In this document: positions 44,947 to 64,000 of the stretch, piece by piece
Layout of the letters: each line of letters opens with the position of its first letter
Position numbering within the stretch: position 1 is the first letter of the stretch
Assembly (NCBI GenBank): GCA_949987565.1
Contig: OX465115.1
Location: 6,598,566 to 6,662,565, forward strand
DNA: 64,000 nucleotides
Direction of reading: 5' to 3'
From: Luidia sarsii
Taxonomy: Eukaryota > Echinodermata > Asteroidea > Paxillosida > Luidiidae
Made by a program: the position numbers and the translations under genes
Notes under the pieces: generated by a model
Database searches by the model: none
Told to the model about the DNA's origin: nothing
Seen by the model: the letters and a program-made list of their open reading frames with translations, nothing else

Positions 44947-45224
44947 TAGGCTGGTTCCCGTCCCCTACATGGTCTCCAGACGTCTGACGTCCTCCGAAAT
45001 GTAGGCTTTCTCCTATTCCGAAAATGTCCGGAAAACTCCAAAATCATTTTCGATAACTTTCGGATCGTAATTGCTACTGTAGGTAATTCCGGCTGTAGAA
45101 AAAATAAAGGCGCATGCACAAAACTGAACCAATCACAGGCCGTGGATGGCTGCTAGCTACCGGCCCCTACATTTCGGAGGACGTGAGACGTCTGGAGACC
45201 ATGTAGGGGACGGGAACCAGCCTA
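44947..45224. mobile_element. 278-bp MITE with the same terminal repeats
   Basis: This has the same TAGGCTGGTTCCCGTCCCCT arms of about 60 bp around a unique 150-bp centre. A 9-bp target duplication TGCTAATCA flanks it (44938-44946 and 45225-45233). The 110-bp copy looks like its arms without the centre. Long arms and a 9-bp duplication suggest a Mutator-like origin. Confidence 0.87.
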
Positions 45225-45245
45225 TGCTAATCATTATCTAGTCTT

Positions 45246-46532
45246 GGTTCAAGACCTTGTTGGTTGAGATGCTCTAACGCCCGACACGCGAATGATCTGC
45301 AAACATACGTTCGTACGCACCCACACGCTACTCGTACGAACTCGCACAGTGATCCGCACACCCGTACGTGTAGTCGTGTACAATGTTTAGTCATGCTTTA
45401 TCATTTGAACGATAAATGGACTGCATTTAAAAGAAATTGATTAGAGCGACAACGTGTGATTTTTTTGTAAAATAAAAATTAATTTCTTTTTCTTTCCTTT
45501 TTCTTTTTATTATTATTTTTTTTGACTAGCGGCAGTGCCACCCCCACGGATATGGAATTTGACTGGTGTCCGAGCTTACATTCCTACGTGATAAATGCCT
45601 ATAAATATTTCACTGGTGTGCGTCCGCACAGCATGTACACGGACATAGTATAACATGTGCTATAGTCTGGTACCCAGAATCAAGCTCCCCGTGATACGCT
45701 CAAACCATACACGGTAGATTGGTCTCTGCATATCATTACTTGTTTACGTTTTTTTTTTCTTGACAGCTGTAAAAAATGAGCCTGGTTTGTGAATGGTTTG
45801 GGCGAATCTATCTCTAGATTTGTGCAAGAATTACGAATCGTCATTGTATTTGAAAAGTTGCTATGAACGAGTAAACTGGGAAGGATGACATCTGAGGTAA
45901 GCATAGATTTGTTGCGGTTTTTCTTTTGACGTTAGCCGATGCCTTTCTCACTGGCAAATGCAACGTTGGTCGTTTGTCCGGGCAATTTTCTGTAAAATCA
46001 AAATGGTAATCAGCTCCATCGCTCAACTCGCCACAACGACCCCGGTTTCTCATCTGGTTAACACCGGCTTTTTGTCGGTTTGTCAAGTGATAATTTGAAG
46101 AAGACATGTACTGTAGCCTGGTTATGAGTCCAAGTCAGTGAGATTGGGGAATTCCCTTCGACCGTTTTATTTATGGTCCAGTGTCCTTGTCGGGATATTT
46201 TGAGCAGATAACACCATCTTATCTGCGCACTAGTGTAAACAATGTCACCTCGTCTTGATAATCCTCTCACGAGACTTGATAATTAGAAGGTTAATCAGTA
46301 TGCTTATAAACATGACCTATGATAATATTGGGCTCTGTCTGTCTGCGTTCCTGAAAAAAGAAGAAGATGAAATCTTGTCCCCAGTTGAACCTTTGCTGAA
46401 TATTTCTAGGACTGGGACTCTGGTACTGAGTGCTAGTGTTAATTGCTTCTTAAATCTGTGTATGGTCACATGCAAGCATGTTAATTGTATGCATAGACTC
46501 AGCGAGGTTGCTCTTTAGTTTATGGTATTAAA
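45246..46532. other. Intergenic interval upstream of NALCN
   Basis: No exon was recognised. A T-rich tract lies at 45480-45530. NALCN 5' untranslated exons and its promoter may lie here, but nothing in the sequence pins them down. Confidence 0.35.
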
Positions 46533-46543
46533 CTAAAGTCTAA

Positions 46544-47187
46544 CAGTTAATCTTAAAATTAAGTGGGCCTTTCTCAAAGGCAGAGTGACAAGGACAAAAC
46601 AGATACATGTACACGAAGGAAGGGGGGGGGGGAGAGTGAATAGGACACGGATGAGAAACAGAGGACAAAGAGTGAAGCTGGTAGGGAGAGATCAAAGGGA
46701 AGGGCAAGGAGTAGGGTAGGGATTAGTGAGAAGAGGGGGAAAGATCAAAGAGAAGGGCAAGGAGTAGGGTAGGGATTAGTGAGAGGAGGGGGAAAGATCA
46801 AAGAGAGAAGTATGAAGGACTGAACACAAAAGAAGGATTATCAGAAAGCTGCATGGTGTTAGTCATTACCCTCCTGGATGTTTAGACCATGTGGTTGAAT
46901 AGTCCGAAGACGCTTCATCCACATTTTCTCATGGCTAAGACGGACAGCATTACTACGGTGACCAAGTGATTCTATGCCCAGTACACTCATATCTGATATC
47001 GAATGATCAGGGAGATTGAAGTGATACCCAACAGGGGTGTCCATTTTACCGGTTTGGATGGTAGACCTATGGCCATAGATCCGTTTTTTGAGGGTGTTTT
47101 TGGTCTCGCCAACATACTGAATATTACAAAGAGATGAGGTATATGATGTTGGAGGTAGTGCAGTTTGCAACATTTTTGTATATCACC
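46544..47187 (-). mobile_element. 5'-truncated Penelope-like copy with GIY-YIG fragment
   Basis: Bounded by the 11-bp duplication CTAAAGTCTAA (46533-46543 and 47188-47198). On the - strand, about 47173-46859, it encodes NIQYVGETKNTLKKRIYGHR and continues to ...[14 protein letters not shown] and a stop. This is the YVGET...R...H pattern of a GIY-YIG nuclease end. The 3' untranslated region and a shortened terminal block follow at the left. The right end is an inverse piece of the terminal block (GCAGTTTGCAACATTTTTGT). Confidence 0.9.
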
Positions 47188-47395
47188 CTAAAGTCTAAAA
47201 GATTATTTCGGAGAACAACTTTGTTTTATTTTGCATTAAAGCTAGTTTTCGTAATTTTACCAGTAAAGGTCAGCAATTGTAATTAATGTCTATGTTCCAC
47301 ACGAGTGACACTCGGAGGAATATCTTGATAATCCAGCAATCACTGTTTTGTTTTCTTTTGATAGATCCCCATATGACAGCAAGGTAATTGCAGTC

Positions 47396-64000
<16,605 letters not shown>

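Larger units (their letters stand above)
44640..45245. repeat. Tandem 42-45 bp repeat containing GAGGGCGCTCTTTCAT
   Basis: About five units of the type GTGCTAATCATTCTCTTGC, AAGAGGGCGCTCTTTCATG, AAGCT occur. Two palindromic MITEs have inserted into the array (44731-44840 and 44947-45224). Confidence 0.8.

Overview
The window is animal nuclear DNA: AT-rich, with GT-AG introns, long introns, and a very high load of interspersed repeats. Two large spliced genes fix its identity. EMC1 (ER membrane protein complex subunit 1) can be followed over 22 exons on the + strand from 10735 to 40728. The 5' half of NALCN (sodium leak channel) runs on the + strand from 47396 past the right edge. On the left, on the - strand, lie part of a NOL7-like nucleolar protein gene (8850 down to 6559) and the first coding exon of an unrecognised gene (4845-4654) that leaves the window. 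NALCN carries two alternative copies of the exon for the domain II pore, one with Glu and one with Lys at the selectivity filter. From memory of the NALCN literature this arrangement occurs from flatworms to non-chordate deuterostomes. With the many GTACATGTAC tracts, an echinoderm or hemichordate is my best guess, but it is only a guess.

Layout: 1-4.6 kb has no visible gene and holds palindromic tetranucleotide tracts. 4.6-8.9 kb holds the two - strand genes. 8.9-10.7 kb is the interval between NOL7 and EMC1. 10.7-40.7 kb is EMC1; its first intron (10.9 kb) is almost entirely filled by one 10,220-bp DNA transposon (11292-21511). That element has 46-bp terminal inverted repeats, a 4-bp target duplication, and decayed integrase, Ulp1-protease and PHD-finger exons, so it is Ginger-like. 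It has itself been invaded by other elements. 40.7-47.4 kb is intergenic and holds a nearly full-length Penelope-like element (41935-44501), two palindromic MITEs inside a tandem repeat, and a truncated Penelope copy. 47.4-64 kb is NALCN exons 1-13 with MITEs, a Kolobok-like element carrying a THAP-like domain, LINE pieces and minisatellites in the introns.

The repeats fall into families that can be defined from the sequence alone. (1) A Penelope-like family ends in a GIY-YIG fragment and a terminal block with a hairpin followed by GAAAC; at least six copies have exact 10-13 bp target duplications. (2) 183-bp fold-back MITEs have 9-bp duplications. (3) TTAA-flanked elements are piggyBac-like or Kolobok-like. 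(4) tRNA-derived SINEs are also present. (5) A short element family has a CTGAYGA-hairpin-GAAA core. The genes do not form a pathway; their adjacency is ordinary eukaryotic gene order. I found no operon, CRISPR array or virus. All exon borders were read by eye from splice signals, reading-phase continuity and remembered protein families; no alignment or expression data were used.
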